Assembly: GCA_945893075.1 (NCBI GenBank)
Contig: CAMDDX010000027.1
Span: 1 to 37,215 of the forward strand
Length of the DNA stretch: 37,215 bases
Direction of reading: 5' to 3'
Source: Planctomyces sp. SH-PL62
GTDB taxonomy: Bacteria; Planctomycetota; Planctomycetia; Planctomycetales; Planctomycetaceae
Below, piece after piece: positions 8,146-17,384 of the stretch. Made by a program: the position numbers and the translations under genes. The notes beneath the pieces are model-generated. The model worked only from the letters and a program-made list of their open reading frames with translations, did no database searches and had not been told where the DNA came from. Position 1 is the stretch's first letter. Each line of letters starts with the position of its first letter.

Positions 8146-10161
8146 ATGCGTCGATTGCTCGCGTCCGTTTGCCTGTTGATTGGCAGCACCAGTTTCACAT
8201 TCGCTCAGGCTCCCTCGGAGTCTGACACGACAGCGATTCGTTCCGGACTCGCCGAACTGCAAAAGGCCGTCGGCGAATTGAAGCCGAAGAAACTGGACGA
8301 GCGGCTTGTCGCGGATGTCGAGGTCTACGCGAAGGGTGTCGAATGGGCGCTGCGGCACAACGAGTTTTACTTGCCACCGCTTCCGAAGGACGGGTCGAAG
8401 CCGAAGACCGAACCGAAGTCAAAGTACCCGCAGTACGCTTTGAATGCGATCAAGACTGGGCTGAAGCGAGCGGAGGAACTTGCGGCCGGCAAGCCGAGTT
8501 GGACAACTCAGACCGGCAAGAGCATCCGTGGTTACGTCTCACGAGTCGATGGTTCGGTGCAGCCGTATGCGGTCACGTTGCCGGAGGGTGTCAGCGCGAA
8601 AGGCGCGAAGCGTTGGCCGTTGTATGTCGTGCTGCACGGCCGCGGCGGCGACCGCAATGAGATTCGGTTTTTGGAAGATCATGCCGACAAACCGTGGCCG
8701 AAAGAGGGGCCGCTGAGCGTTGCTGACTTCGTGCAGTTGGATGTCTTTGGCCGCATCGACAACTCGTACCGCTGGGCCGGTGAGACCGATGTGTTTGAAG
8801 CGATCACGGACGTCAAACGCCGTTACCGCATCGACGACCGTCGCATTGTGCTGTGGGGATTCTCGATGGGCGGCGGCGGCAGTTGGCATTTGGGCGTGCA
8901 TCATCCCGACCAGTGGTGCTCGGTCGGGCCGGGTGCGGGCTTCGTCGATTACTACAACTACCAGAATCGCAAAGAGCCGTTGCCGCCGCATCAGCACACC
9001 GGACTGCACATCTACGACGCGCTGGATTACACGCTCAACGCCTTCAACGTGCCGATCTGCACCTATGGTGGAGAACTCGACAAGCAGCTTGCGGCCAGCA
9101 CGCTGATGGTCGCGTCTGCGAAAGAACAGGACGTCGAGATCAAGCTGCTGATCGGGCCAAACACCGAGCACAAGTTTCATCCCGACTCGTTCAAGGAGTT
9201 CATGGCCTTCCACCGCGCGAACGTCGAGCGCGGCCGGCCATCGTCAGCGCAACGCAAAGAGATTCGTTTCGTCACCTACACGCTCAAGTACAACCGCTGC
9301 GACTGGCTGACGGTGGAAGAACTCATCAAACCTCTGACCGCCGCGACGGTTTACGCGACGGTGGCGAAGGATGGCGTGCTGCACATTCAGACGGAGAATG
9401 TCGCCGCGCTGCAGATCGCTCGCGACATGGCCGACCGAATCATCATTGATGGCAGCGCGCATCCGCTGGCGAATGCCGGCGGCAATTTGCTTCCCGGCGT
9501 GGACTATGTTCGCAACGGCCGGAAGTGGGAGGTGCTCGATTACAACCAATCGCGAGCGTTCGCCGCCAATCCGGATCTCCACAAGCGCCACAACCTGCAA
9601 GGCCCGATCGACGACGCCTTCATGGAGCCGTTCGTCTGCGTGTTGCCGACCGGCACCGCGTGGCACGACAGCCACGCCGCTTGGGCCAAGTGGACCCATG
9701 GCCGATTCGCTCGCGAGTTCGACAAGTGGTTCCGCGGCCGCGCCCCGACGATCAAAGACAGTGAACTGACCGACGAGCAGATCGAGGGCAACAACTTGAT
9801 CCTCTTTGGAGACCCGTCCTCGAACGCGGTCATGGCGAAGGTGATCGAGAACTTGCCGATCACTTGGACGAAGGATGCGCTCGAAGTCGCCGGCAAGAGC
9901 TACGATCCGAAGACGCACGCAGTCTCGTTGATCTTCCCGAATCCGCTGAACCCGACTCGATACGTTGTGATCAACTCCGGCCACACGCTGCACGACGCCG
10001 AATTCATCGGCACGAACGCGCTGCTCTTCCCGCGCCTGGGAGACATCGCCGTTCAGCAATTCGAGCCCGCGAAAGCCGGCGGCTTCACCGAAACGACTCA
10101 GTGGGCCACATCGTTCGATTCGCACTGGAAGCTGCCGCAAAGTAGCCGAGTCACTCCGTGA
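8146..10161 (+). CDS. Secreted alpha/beta hydrolase (prolyl-oligopeptidase/esterase-like)
   Basis: 671 residues with a signal peptide (MRRLLASVCLLIGSTSFTFA). The hydrolase domain spans about 120-370: oxyanion region LYVVLHGRGGDRNE, nucleophile elbow GFSMGGGGSWH with Ser240, and a candidate catalytic His341 in NTEHKF. The C-terminal 300 residues form a second, unassigned domain that ends with a hydrophobic-rich segment (RYVVINSGHTLHDAEF). The start at 8146 has GGGAG upstream. The frame is open from 8071 but that part is palindrome DNA. The last six codons (SSRVTP) and the TGA stop come from the REP pair at 10139-10196, so the original C-terminus has been replaced or trimmed. The natural substrate is unknown. 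Confidence 0.82.
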   Translation: MRRLLASVCLLIGSTSFTFAQAPSESDTTAIRSGLAELQKAVGELKPKKLDERLVADVEVYAKGVEWALRHNEFYLPPLPKDGSKPKTEPKSKYPQYALNAIKTGLKRAEELAAGKPSWTTQTGKSIRGYVSRVDGSVQPYAVTLPEGVSAKGAKRWPLYVVLHGRGGDRNEIRFLEDHADKPWPKEGPLSVADFVQLDVFGRIDNSYRWAGETDVFEAITDVKRRYRIDDRRIVLWGFSMGGGGSWHLGVHHPDQWCSVGPGAGFVDYYNYQNRKEPLPPHQHTGLHIYDALDYTLNAFNVPICTYGGELDKQLAASTLMVASAKEQDVEIKLLIGPNTEHKFHPDSFKEFMAFHRANVERGRPSSAQRKEIRFVTYTLKYNRCDWLTVEELIKPLTAATVYATVAKDGVLHIQTENVAALQIARDMADRIIIDGSAHPLANAGGNLLPGVDYVRNGRKWEVLDYNQSRAFAANPDLHKRHNLQGPIDDAFMEPFVCVLPTGTAWHDSHAAWAKWTHGRFAREFDKWFRGRAPTIKDSELTDEQIEGNNLILFGDPSSNAVMAKVIENLPITWTKDALEVAGKSYDPKTHAVSLIFPNPLNPTRYVVINSGHTLHDAEFIGTNALLFPRLGDIAVQQFEPAKAGGFTETTQWATSFDSHWKLPQSSRVTP

Positions 10162-10196
10162 CTCGAATTCGAGTCACGGAGTGACTCGGCTACTTT
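10139..10196. repeat. REP pair (58-bp near-perfect palindrome) that supplies a stop codon
   Basis: AAAGTAG and CTACTTT bound two identical GAGTCACTCCGTGACTC-type hairpins around AATTC. It lies between converging genes and can act as a terminator in both directions. Its left half encodes the last residues and TGA stop (10159-10161) of the hydrolase. It is nearly the same sequence as the copy inside purL at 2225-2283. Confidence 0.88.
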
Positions 10197-10201
10197 GAAG
10201 C

Positions 10202-10474
10202 TCAAGCGGCCTCAATCTGGTCGGCTTCGAGACAGGCCATCGTGTAGAGCAGGCGTTGCTCTTCGCAGCGTTGGAGATATTCGGGCGGCATGGCGGCGAT
10301 GACGGCGTCGTCGAACTCGACGATAAATTTCTGCTTCGGCTTCTTGCCGCTGAGTTCCATGATCGTCGCGGTCCAGCCGGCGAAAGAGACCTCGGTGAAG
10401 TCGGGCGAGGTGACCCCCTCCTTAACACGCACGCGCGAGCCGATTGTCAGTTTTCCGGTCGAAGAGTTGCTCAT
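10202..10474 (-). CDS. Small conserved hypothetical protein, SH3-like
   Basis: 90 residues from ATG 10474. The opening, IGSRVRVKEGVTSPDFTEVSFAGWTATI written in two parts as IGSRVRVKEGV and EVSFAGWTATIMEL, has the strand-turn-strand pattern of small SH3/KOW-like barrels, then a KFIVEFDDAV strand and a C-terminal helix rich in Glu. No catalytic motif is visible. The frame is open to 10786, but that longer start runs back across the ROK gene promoter and start. It converges on the hydrolase, separated by the REP pair. Confidence 0.6.
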   Translation of the reverse strand: MSNSSTGKLTIGSRVRVKEGVTSPDFTEVSFAGWTATIMELSGKKPKQKFIVEFDDAVIAAMPPEYLQRCEEQRLLYTMACLEADQIEAA

Positions 10475-10706
10475 GCGGACTCGTGCGCTCCTGGCTCGCA
10501 AAGTTCGTCGTGTCATCCCGGTCGCAGCCGAGCGGGACGAGACTATAGTTGCCGACTCGTGGAGCGCAAAGCGATTGGCGGAGTGGCGTGCGGATGGAAA
10601 CATCCTTGACGCTTGGGGGCGTCGCCGGGATGCTCCATCGTGATAACGCGATGAGACGGATCGTTGCCGGCTCGCGCGGTCGCAACCACTGTGATGGAGA
10701 ACGCTC

Positions 10707-11699
10707 ATGTCCGAAACTTCTACAGCTACTGGTCGTTGTTGGGTCGGCTTTGATCTCGGTGGCACCAAGATGCTGGCCGCCATCACGGATGAAAAATTTC
10801 ACCCGATTGTGCGCAAACGGCGGAAAACGCACAGCGAAGAAGACAACTCGACCGGCATGGGCCGAGTCATCAGCACCATCGAGAAAGCTCTGGAGGAAGG
10901 GGGCATCTCCAAAGACCGGCTGGCCGGGATTGGCATCGGCTGTCCGGGAATGCTCGATCTGGATAAGGGGATCGTGGTCGAGGCGGCGAATCTCGGCTGG
11001 GAGAACGAGCCGGTGCAGGACAAACTTGAGAAAGCGTTCGGCTGCCCGGCCGTGATCCTCAACGACGTCGATGCCGGCGTGTATGGCGAGTATCGGCTCG
11101 GCGCGGCAAAGGGAGCACGCACAGTGCTCGGCGTTTTTCCGGGGACCGGTGTCGGCGGCGGTTTGGTTTATGAGGGAACGATCTTCCGCGGCAAGAATTT
11201 TTCATGCCTGGAAGTCGGCCACATGCAAGCGATCCCCGACGGCCCGCGCTGTGCGTGCGGGCGACTCGGTTGCCTGGAAGCGGTCAGCAGTCGCTTGGCG
11301 ATCGCGGCCGCATCGGCTCAAGCGGTCTTTCGCGGTCATGCTCCCATCTTGGCCCAATTGGCCGGCAGTGACTTGGCGAACATCCGCAGCGGCGTCTTAG
11401 CAGAAGCGGTCAAGAAGGGTGACAAGGTCATCGAACAGATCATCCGAGACGCGGCCAATCACATCGGCACCGCAATTGGCGGGCTGGTGCATCTGCTCGC
11501 GCCGGATGTGGTCGTCTTGGGAGGCGGCTTGGTCGAAGCCATGCCAGAGTTGTACGTCGAACAAGTTTCGATCGCCGCGAAGAAGTGGGTCCGCCCGACG
11601 TACGCCAAGACCTACGAGATCGTCGCCACGAAGTTAGGCGACGATGCGTCCGCGCTCGGAGCAGCGGCCTGGGCCGAAGCGACTTTCGCGAACAAGTAG
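10707..11699 (+). CDS. ROK-family sugar kinase (glucokinase-like)
   Basis: A 330-residue ROK protein that phosphorylates a hexose with ATP. It has the phosphate-binding FDLGGTK at 15-21, NDVDAG with the likely catalytic Asp120, EVGH at 169-172 and the zinc-binding CACGRLGCLE at 182-191. It has no N-terminal helix-turn-helix, so it is a kinase rather than a ROK repressor. The ATG at 10707 has GGAGA about 8 bp upstream. Glucose is the usual substrate of proteins with this layout, but N-acetylglucosamine or another hexose cannot be excluded. It stands alone between two minus-strand genes. Confidence 0.92.
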   Translation: MSETSTATGRCWVGFDLGGTKMLAAITDEKFHPIVRKRRKTHSEEDNSTGMGRVISTIEKALEEGGISKDRLAGIGIGCPGMLDLDKGIVVEAANLGWENEPVQDKLEKAFGCPAVILNDVDAGVYGEYRLGAAKGARTVLGVFPGTGVGGGLVYEGTIFRGKNFSCLEVGHMQAIPDGPRCACGRLGCLEAVSSRLAIAAASAQAVFRGHAPILAQLAGSDLANIRSGVLAEAVKKGDKVIEQIIRDAANHIGTAIGGLVHLLAPDVVVLGGGLVEAMPELYVEQVSIAAKKWVRPTYAKTYEIVATKLGDDASALGAAAWAEATFANK

Positions 11700-11770
11700 T
11701 CCGCAGCGTTCTGAATCAGTTCTTTCACGGACATCGCACACCGGTTTCAGGAATTGCCTGCTCGGCGAGT

Positions 11771-12067
11771 TCATAATTCCGGCTCACGTCGCGACGAATG
11801 CCAGACGGCGAGAATCTCGATACGGCCTTCTGCTGGATTCACTCGGTAGAAGATGCGGTAGCGTCCGGAGAACGTGTGTCGGATGTTGTTGTCGCGTGCC
11901 GGTTCGTAAGTGGGCGAACTGAAGGGCTGTGTCGCCAACAATCGTGTCCGGCCTACGATTTCTCGAATCACTTTCCGAGCCGCGGTCGGATTGTCAGCCG
12001 CGATGAAGTCACGAACTTCCAACAGGTCGTGCCTTGCCCGTTCGGACCATCTCACTTGGAAAACCAT
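11771..12067 (-). CDS. ParE/RelE-superfamily toxin
   Basis: 98 residues with the ParE/RelE layout: FQVRWSERARHDLLEV strand-helix start, a central helix pair (AARKVIREIVGRTRLL), RHTFSGRYRIFYRV strands and a final ILAVWHSSR strand. ParE members poison gyrase and RelE members cut mRNA on the ribosome. Sequence alone does not decide which, although the DIAADNP-type helix region and the ending favour the ParE side. The start overlaps the end of the antitoxin gene by 16 bp, which is typical of translationally coupled pairs. Confidence 0.88.
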   Translation of the reverse strand: MVFQVRWSERARHDLLEVRDFIAADNPTAARKVIREIVGRTRLLATQPFSSPTYEPARDNNIRHTFSGRYRIFYRVNPAEGRIEILAVWHSSRREPEL

Positions 12068-12237
12068 GTCTCGACTTCCTGCTCGATTTCCTCTTGAGAA
12101 TAGACGCGGCCTGCGGCGATGTCTTCATCGGCGCGGCGAATCGCGGCCAGGATTTCGAGTTGTTCAAGCACGTCATCGAAGGAAACTTCGTCCGGCATCT
12201 CGTGGACGGCGTTGAGAACTGCTTCTTTCACGGACAT
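12052..12237 (-). CDS. Antitoxin partner of the ParE/RelE-type toxin
   Basis: 61 residues from ATG 12237, which has a GAGG ribosome site. The frame is open to 12294, but the extra part would overlap the palindrome upstream. It is acidic and helical (FDDVLEQLEILAAIRRADED, then YSQEEIEQEVETWF), the form of small antitoxins whose C-terminus wraps the toxin. It precedes and overlaps the toxin gene. No clear DNA-binding fold is visible in its short N-terminus. The palindrome at 12270-12310 just upstream could contain the promoter or operator. Confidence 0.82.
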   Translation of the reverse strand: MSVKEAVLNAVHEMPDEVSFDDVLEQLEILAAIRRADEDIAAGRVYSQEEIEQEVETWFSK

Positions 12238-12269
12238 GGCAAACCTCGATTCATCGAACTGAAGTGATA

Positions 12270-12310
12270 CCGCGAGCGTCATTGATCCGACCAATCACTG
12301 ACGCTCGCGG
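12270..12310. repeat. Inverted repeat between the antitoxin gene and aldehyde dehydrogenase gene
   Basis: Arms CCGCGAGCGTCA (12270-12281) and its complement (12299-12310) with a 17-bp spacer. It lies after the aldehyde dehydrogenase stop and before the antitoxin start, both on the minus strand. It could be a terminator, an operator or a repeat unit. Confidence 0.6.
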
Positions 12311-12333
12311 AATTGATTGCGTGACAGCTTACT

Positions 12334-13806
12334 TCACCCCAAGCTCATCGTCACCGTTTTTGATTCGGTGTAGTTGGCCAGTGCGGCGGCTCCGAGTTCG
12401 CGGCCCATGCCGCTCATTTTGAAACCGCCGAAGGGGGCGGCGGCGTCGAAGACGTCGTAGCAGTTCACCCACACTGTGCCGGCGCGGACGCTGGCGGCGA
12501 AGTGGTGAGCTTTTTGAACGTCCTTCGTCCACACGGCGGCGGCGAGGCCGTACTGCGTGTTGTTCGCACGCTGGATGATCTCGTCCATGCCTTTGAACGG
12601 AAGGATGCTCATCACCGGGCCGAAGATTTCGTCTTTCGCGATGGCCATCTCGTCGGTCACGCCGGTGAAGATGGTCGGTTCGATGAAGTAGCCCTTGTTG
12701 CCGAATCGGTTGCCGCCGGTCAGGCACTTCGCCCCTTCCGACTTACCCTTGTCGATGTACGACATGATTTTGTTGAACTGGTCTGAATCGACCTGCGGGC
12801 CTTGCGTCGTGTTCGGATCGAATGGGTCGCCGAGCCGTCGGGCCTTCGCGCTGGTGAGCATCTTGTCGACAAACTTGTCATGGACTGATTGCTCGACGAA
12901 CAGCCGGCTGCCAGCGCAGCAGCACTGGCCTTGATTGAAGAACAAACCGAACTCGGCCCCGGCGACCGCGGCGTCGAGGTCGGCGTCGGCGAAGACGACG
13001 TTCGGGCTTTTGCCACCCAACTCAAACGTCAGTCGCTTCAGCGTGGTGGAGGCATCGACCATGATCCTCTGAGCGGTCTCGAAGTGGCCGGTGAAGGCGA
13101 TCTTGTCGATCCCCGGATGCTTCACCATCGCGGCTCCGGTCGCTCCAAAACCGGGGATGACGTTGATGACGCCATCCGGGATGCCTGCCTCTTGAGCGAG
13201 TTCAGCCAATCGCAAGCAGGTGAGCGGTGTTTGCTCGGCCGGCTTCATGATGATCGTGCAGCCGGCGGCCAGTGCTGGGCCCCACTTCCACGCCGCCATC
13301 AGCAGTGGAAAATTCCAGGGAATGATTTGCCCGACGACACCCACCGGTTCGCGGCGCGTGTAGCAGAAATAGTTGCCGCGAATCGGAATCGTGTCCCCCG
13401 TCAGCTTGTCGGCCCAGCCGGCGTAGTAGCGGATGCAGTCGATCGACAGCGGCAAGTCAGCGGCTCGCGCGTCGCTGATCGGCTTGCCGTTGTCGAGCGA
13501 TTCGAGCGCGGCCAGCTCATCGAGATTCGCTTCCATCAAGTCGGCCAGCTTGTTCATCAAGCGGCCTCGATCGCGAGCATCCATCTTCGACCACCGCCCG
13601 GATTCAAACGCGGCTCGCGCGGCTTTCACGGCGGCATCGACGTCAGCGGGATCACCCTCGGCGACCTCAGCGATCACGGTTTCATTGACCGGGTTGATCG
13701 TCTTGAATCGCTTGCCGCTACGGGACTCGACCCACTTGCCGTTGATGAGCATGTTGGTTTGACGAATTTTCGGGGGAGCAAATTTGGCTTCAGCAGTCGC
13801 GACCAT
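12334..13806 (-). CDS. NAD(P)-dependent aldehyde dehydrogenase
   Basis: A 490-residue class 1/2-type aldehyde dehydrogenase that oxidises aldehydes to acids. Visible are the cofactor-domain [13 protein letters not shown], the FELGGKSPN motif with the general-base Glu, the active-site loop GQCCCAGSR with the nucleophile most likely Cys296, and the C-terminal [13 protein letters not shown]. Length and order of motifs are normal for the family. The ATG at 13806 is the first in-frame start. The specific aldehyde cannot be read from the sequence. Upstream (13807-13933) no other gene is seen. Confidence 0.93.
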   Translation of the reverse strand: MVATAEAKFAPPKIRQTNMLINGKWVESRSGKRFKTINPVNETVIAEVAEGDPADVDAAVKAARAAFESGRWSKMDARDRGRLMNKLADLMEANLDELAALESLDNGKPISDARAADLPLSIDCIRYYAGWADKLTGDTIPIRGNYFCYTRREPVGVVGQIIPWNFPLLMAAWKWGPALAAGCTIIMKPAEQTPLTCLRLAELAQEAGIPDGVINVIPGFGATGAAMVKHPGIDKIAFTGHFETAQRIMVDASTTLKRLTFELGGKSPNVVFADADLDAAVAGAEFGLFFNQGQCCCAGSRLFVEQSVHDKFVDKMLTSAKARRLGDPFDPNTTQGPQVDSDQFNKIMSYIDKGKSEGAKCLTGGNRFGNKGYFIEPTIFTGVTDEMAIAKDEIFGPVMSILPFKGMDEIIQRANNTQYGLAAAVWTKDVQKAHHFAASVRAGTVWVNCYDVFDAAAPFGGFKMSGMGRELGAAALANYTESKTVTMSLG

Positions 13807-13933
13807 GACATGTCTCCATTAAGACGAGAGTGAGAGGAAACTTGACGAGAACAAGGCTAACAACCGTGCGAAGCGGTGACAAAACCGGCGGCGCGGCGAT
13901 GTCACAATCCTGATTTGCCAAACAAAACAAGTT

Positions 13934-13999
13934 GGAACACTAATCTCCGCTAATTCTCGCTAATCCGGATTAGCGCAGATTAGCGAGGATTAGTGTTCC
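13934..13999. repeat. 66-bp imperfect palindrome built of CGCTAAT repeats
   Basis: The left half is made of CTAAT/CGCTAAT units and the right half of the complementary ATTAGCG units, meeting at CCGG. Outer ends GGAACACTAAT / ATTAGTGTTCC match exactly. It fills the gap between two minus-strand genes and may end transcription of the propeller gene's neighbour or simply be a mobile repeat. Confidence 0.7.
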
Positions 14000-14009
14000 A
14001 GTTTCTGCC

Positions 14010-15320
14010 TTACTTCGGCGGCTCGACTTGCAGCAGCGTGTACGGCACGAGGGCGAGCGAATAGATGCTGCCGTCACTCGTCTGAGCACATCCGAGATTC
14101 ACGTATTTCGTCGTCGTTGTGCCGTCCGGCAGTTTGACGATGCCGTAGTGCATCGGCAGAGGCTTGCCGTCCTTGTCGACGAACTCGGTGTAGTTCGGGT
14201 TCTTGATCGAGACCGGGCCGAGATCGACGGGGCCGGAACTTCCTGGCCGATAGCGGACGTTGTGCAGCAGGTTCATGCCGGGTGCTTCCTTCTCGAAACG
14301 GCCTCCTTCGGTGACGGCGGCACAAACCTCGCCGGTGGGGCCGACGCACATGGCTCGGCAATCGACGGTCTTGGCACCGGGGACCAATGCGCCGAGGCTC
14401 TTGCCGGGCAGCGTGTCGCCAGTGGCGGTCAGGTCGTAGGCGAAGAGTTGGTTGGTGCTCATCGGCAAGCAGTACAGCGTCTTGCCGTCGGGGGAGATGT
14501 CCCAGTTGATTGGGTGCCCTGTCGTCGGCAGCGCGAGATTGGATTCTTTGGTTGGCGGTTGTCCGTCGATGGTCTGCTTCAGCCGTTCGAGCTTGTCGGT
14601 GTTGGGGTCGTACCGAGCAATCTCGCCGCCGAGGATCGGGTGGTACGCGCGGCCGAGATGGTCGATCGAGATGAACGCGAAGATGTGATGGCAGTCCATC
14701 AGATCGCGATACGTCCCCTTCTCCAGATTCAGGATCATGAAGTGCGAGTCTTCCGGTTGCTTGTCCGCGCACGTTGAAATATAGGCGATACCGCGCGACT
14801 CGTCGGGTGTGATGCTGATGATGCCGTGATGCGGCACCGGGATCGGATAGACCTTGGTCTTGCCGGTCATCGGGTCGTAGACCATCGGATAGCCGCCTGG
14901 GTAGTCCTCCCACTTCTCGTTCTTGTCCTTCTCTGGATAGCCCTGCTTGGTGGCGAAATAAATTTTGCCGCTGGCTCCGACGTTGTTCCGTGTGTGGATC
15001 TTCGACTGAGTCGCGAAGCCGGTCGCGGTCGTGCCGATCTCCTTGTGCGTATCAACGACGACTTTCATTTGCTTGGTGGCCGGATCGAACTCGACGAGGT
15101 ACGAGCCGACGCCGTACTTTGCCGTGCCGATATAGAGCCGCCCGTTCTTGCCGGCGACGATCGAGAAATAGCCGCTCCCTTGGTTGGTTGTCTCTTTGGG
15201 AATCGCGTAGGCGGTGGCGGGCAACCAATTCAACTTGGGTTCCTCGGCAAAGGTTGGCATGTCACCCAAGACCGCAAATAAGCAGCAACCGAGAACTTGA
15301 TAACGCAGCGTGTTGAACAT
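14010..15320 (-). CDS. Secreted beta-propeller-like protein of unknown function
   Basis: 436 residues from ATG 15320, which has a strong GGGAGGGAG ribosome site 8 bp upstream. A signal peptide (MFNTLRYQVLGCCLFAVLG) leads into repeated blades of the form GRLYIGT...YLVEFDP, GKIYFAT...PMVYDPMTGKTKVY and GKTLYCLPMSTNQLFAYDL. These are typical of SMP-30/quinoprotein-type propellers that bind small ligands or sit in the periplasm. No catalytic residues can be assigned with confidence. It shares its strand with the FG-GAP gene upstream, but a 140-bp palindromic gap lies between them. Confidence 0.8.
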   Translation of the reverse strand: MFNTLRYQVLGCCLFAVLGDMPTFAEEPKLNWLPATAYAIPKETTNQGSGYFSIVAGKNGRLYIGTAKYGVGSYLVEFDPATKQMKVVVDTHKEIGTTATGFATQSKIHTRNNVGASGKIYFATKQGYPEKDKNEKWEDYPGGYPMVYDPMTGKTKVYPIPVPHHGIISITPDESRGIAYISTCADKQPEDSHFMILNLEKGTYRDLMDCHHIFAFISIDHLGRAYHPILGGEIARYDPNTDKLERLKQTIDGQPPTKESNLALPTTGHPINWDISPDGKTLYCLPMSTNQLFAYDLTATGDTLPGKSLGALVPGAKTVDCRAMCVGPTGEVCAAVTEGGRFEKEAPGMNLLHNVRYRPGSSGPVDLGPVSIKNPNYTEFVDKDGKPLPMHYGIVKLPDGTTTTKYVNLGCAQTSDGSIYSLALVPYTLLQVEPPK

Positions 15321-15364
15321 GACAAAACTCCCTCCCAAGGTTTTGAAACATCTGCCCGGCTGAA

Positions 15365-15450
15365 GGCTGTGGGCCGATGGCTGTAGGCTGTTATCACAAA
15401 CTTGAAGGTTGAAATGACAGCCATCAGCCGACAGCCATCAGCTCACGGCC
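15365..15450. repeat. Imperfect inverted repeat built on GGCTGT/ATGGCTGT units
   Basis: The left half (about 15365-15391) and right half (about 15415-15450) carry opposite copies of a GATGGCTGT motif with several mismatches. It fills the gap between two minus-strand secreted-protein genes. Such repeats of this motif are common in my recollection of planctomycete intergenic DNA, but I cannot verify that here. Confidence 0.55.
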
Positions 15451-15462
15451 AGACAAACTTTT

Positions 15463-17210
15463 TCATTTTGGAGACGGTTCCACCGTAACGACGAATCTCT
15501 GATCGGCGGTGACATCTCGGCGTTCGTGAAGTCCACGCCCGTGAGGCAGAACCACTTCGATATCAACTCGGTCAACCATGCCGAGACCGAAATGCGCGAT
15601 CGATTCTTGGCCGGACGTGTAGCCACAACTGGCGGAAATTTCTTTTGCTCCGAGCAACGCTTTCGGTTGGCCGATTTGACCGGCCGGATAGATGCGAATG
15701 ACAGTGCCGATGCCGGTGCGATTCACTCCTGTCTTTGCGGTTCCTTCAACGGCGACGTCCAACCAATGGCCGCCCGGCGTTTCATTTCGCAGCAGCATCG
15801 AACGGGCATTGACCCACCAGTTGGGCAGAAAGAAATCCAAGCGGCCGTCGCGATCGAAGTCGCCGCTGGGGCCGGGGGCCGTGTAGATGATTTTCTTTTC
15901 GCGTTCGAGCTTGTCGAAGAACTCGCCGGTGCCGGCCATCTTGATGTCGTCGGACGTCGGGAAATCGTTGACCGCCAAAGCGTCTTCACGGAAGCGCGGC
16001 AAGCCAGTCGCCGCATCGATGCCGAGATTCTGGAAGATGACCGGATAGGTCTTGTCTCCCACGAACTTCACGATCGGCGTCGAGATGTCCGGCCAGCCGT
16101 CGTTGTTGAAATCTTGGATCTCGACGTGTGGAGCTTTCATCGGCAACGGCTTCAGGCCAACCGCTGACGTGACGTCTTCAAACTTCGGGAGGCCATCAAC
16201 CAAACCTCGATGCAAATACAGTCGCACCGGCACTCCGCCGACGTGCCACGGCTGACTGAAATGATGACCGATCAGAATGTCCGGCTGGCCGTCGCGGTTC
16301 ACGTCGGCGATGGACACTCCGCAGGTCGTGTCGTCGAGCGTGTGGGTCGTGTAATCCCAAGTGAAGTCGGCGTGCGTCTTCGGCAGTTCGCGAAACGTTC
16401 CGCGACCATCGTTGATGAAAAGGTGATTGCCCGGATCGCGTCCCGCTTTCAACACGTCGCGACCGGCGATGAAGAGGTCCGGCCAACCGTCGCCGGTGAC
16501 GTCTGCGGCGGCGACTCCCAAGCCGGTGGCCAGCGCGGGCAGTCCGACTTTCGCGGTCACGTCTTGAAACTTCAGGCCGCCGAGATTTCGCAACAGTTTT
16601 GTGCGGCCGTTTCCGCCTTGATAGATGCACTCGCCGACCAGCAGATCGAGCAATCCGTCGCCGTCGTAATCGAGCACCGTCACGCTGCGGCCCGCGAAGT
16701 CTCCGGTGACTGTTGGCCGCGATCCCGATTCGGCCGAGACGTCGGTGAAGCGTCCGCCGCCATCGTTGCGGAACAGAAAGTTGGGTGCTCCGTAATGCGG
16801 CTGCTTGTAGGCCGCCGCGTCGATCGCGTGATTCGACAGGTACAGATCGAGATCACCATCGTTGTCGAGATCGGCAAACACCGACCCGCTGGCTCGGCCG
16901 AGCACTCGCAGCGCGGGTTGCTCATCGAGCGTAAACTTGCCGCGGACGTTGCGAAACAACTGATTCGGTTTCGAGTCATACGGATGCCCGCCGAACGTCG
17001 CGACATACAAATCGGGCCAGCCATCTCCGTCGATATCGCCCACGCCGCCGAATGCCCCGCGATCTTGCTGACGTGCGGAAACAAACCCGCTTCGTCGCCG
17101 ACGTCGCGAAAGACGAACTGGGCTTCGGTGAGGTTCGTCGTGCCGATCAGCCAGAGCCAACTGCCGAACAGCGACATCCAGAATTGAGACCAGTTCGTTC
17201 TCACGCTCAT
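15463..17210 (-). pseudogene. FG-GAP/VCBS repeat protein with ASPIC/UnbV C-terminus, frameshifted
   Basis: The protein starts at ATG 17210 (AAGGAG site) with a signal-like leader (SLFGSWLWLIGTTNLTEA) and reads FVFRDVGDEAGLFPHVSKIAGHSAAW. It then continues in another frame with GDIDGDGWPDLYVATF. The break is at 17039-17041, where CCC (GGG on the coding strand) should be four bases to join AAWGDIDGDG. The rest is intact: many DxDxDGxxD calcium-binding FG-GAP repeats (for example FADLDNDGDLDLYL, VLDYDGDGLLDLLV) and a C-terminal ASPIC/UnbV domain (SGQESIAHFGLGMVDRVDIEV). Such proteins are exported and are thought to act in binding or surface functions. The shift may be a sequencing error in a G run, so the gene could be functional. 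Confidence 0.85.
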
Positions 17211-17384
17211 CACGCACGCTCCTTTCGGAAGACGTCGGGCTTCGTGGAGACGCGGACAAGCTAGCAAGCGGTCACGGTCTGCTCCAGCAAGCCAAACGAT
17301 GTCATTTGGCAAAGTGTGTTTGGATCACAATCACCGGCCACGTTAGGATGGCCGCCGAGTTTCATTTCCCACCAGGGCTTTGTC

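Noticed and set aside
15463..17259. FG-GAP protein starting at 17259 as one continuous gene
   Set aside because: The first 60 residues in that frame are out-of-frame translation of the real N-terminus (signal leader and FRDVGDEAGLF in the other frame).
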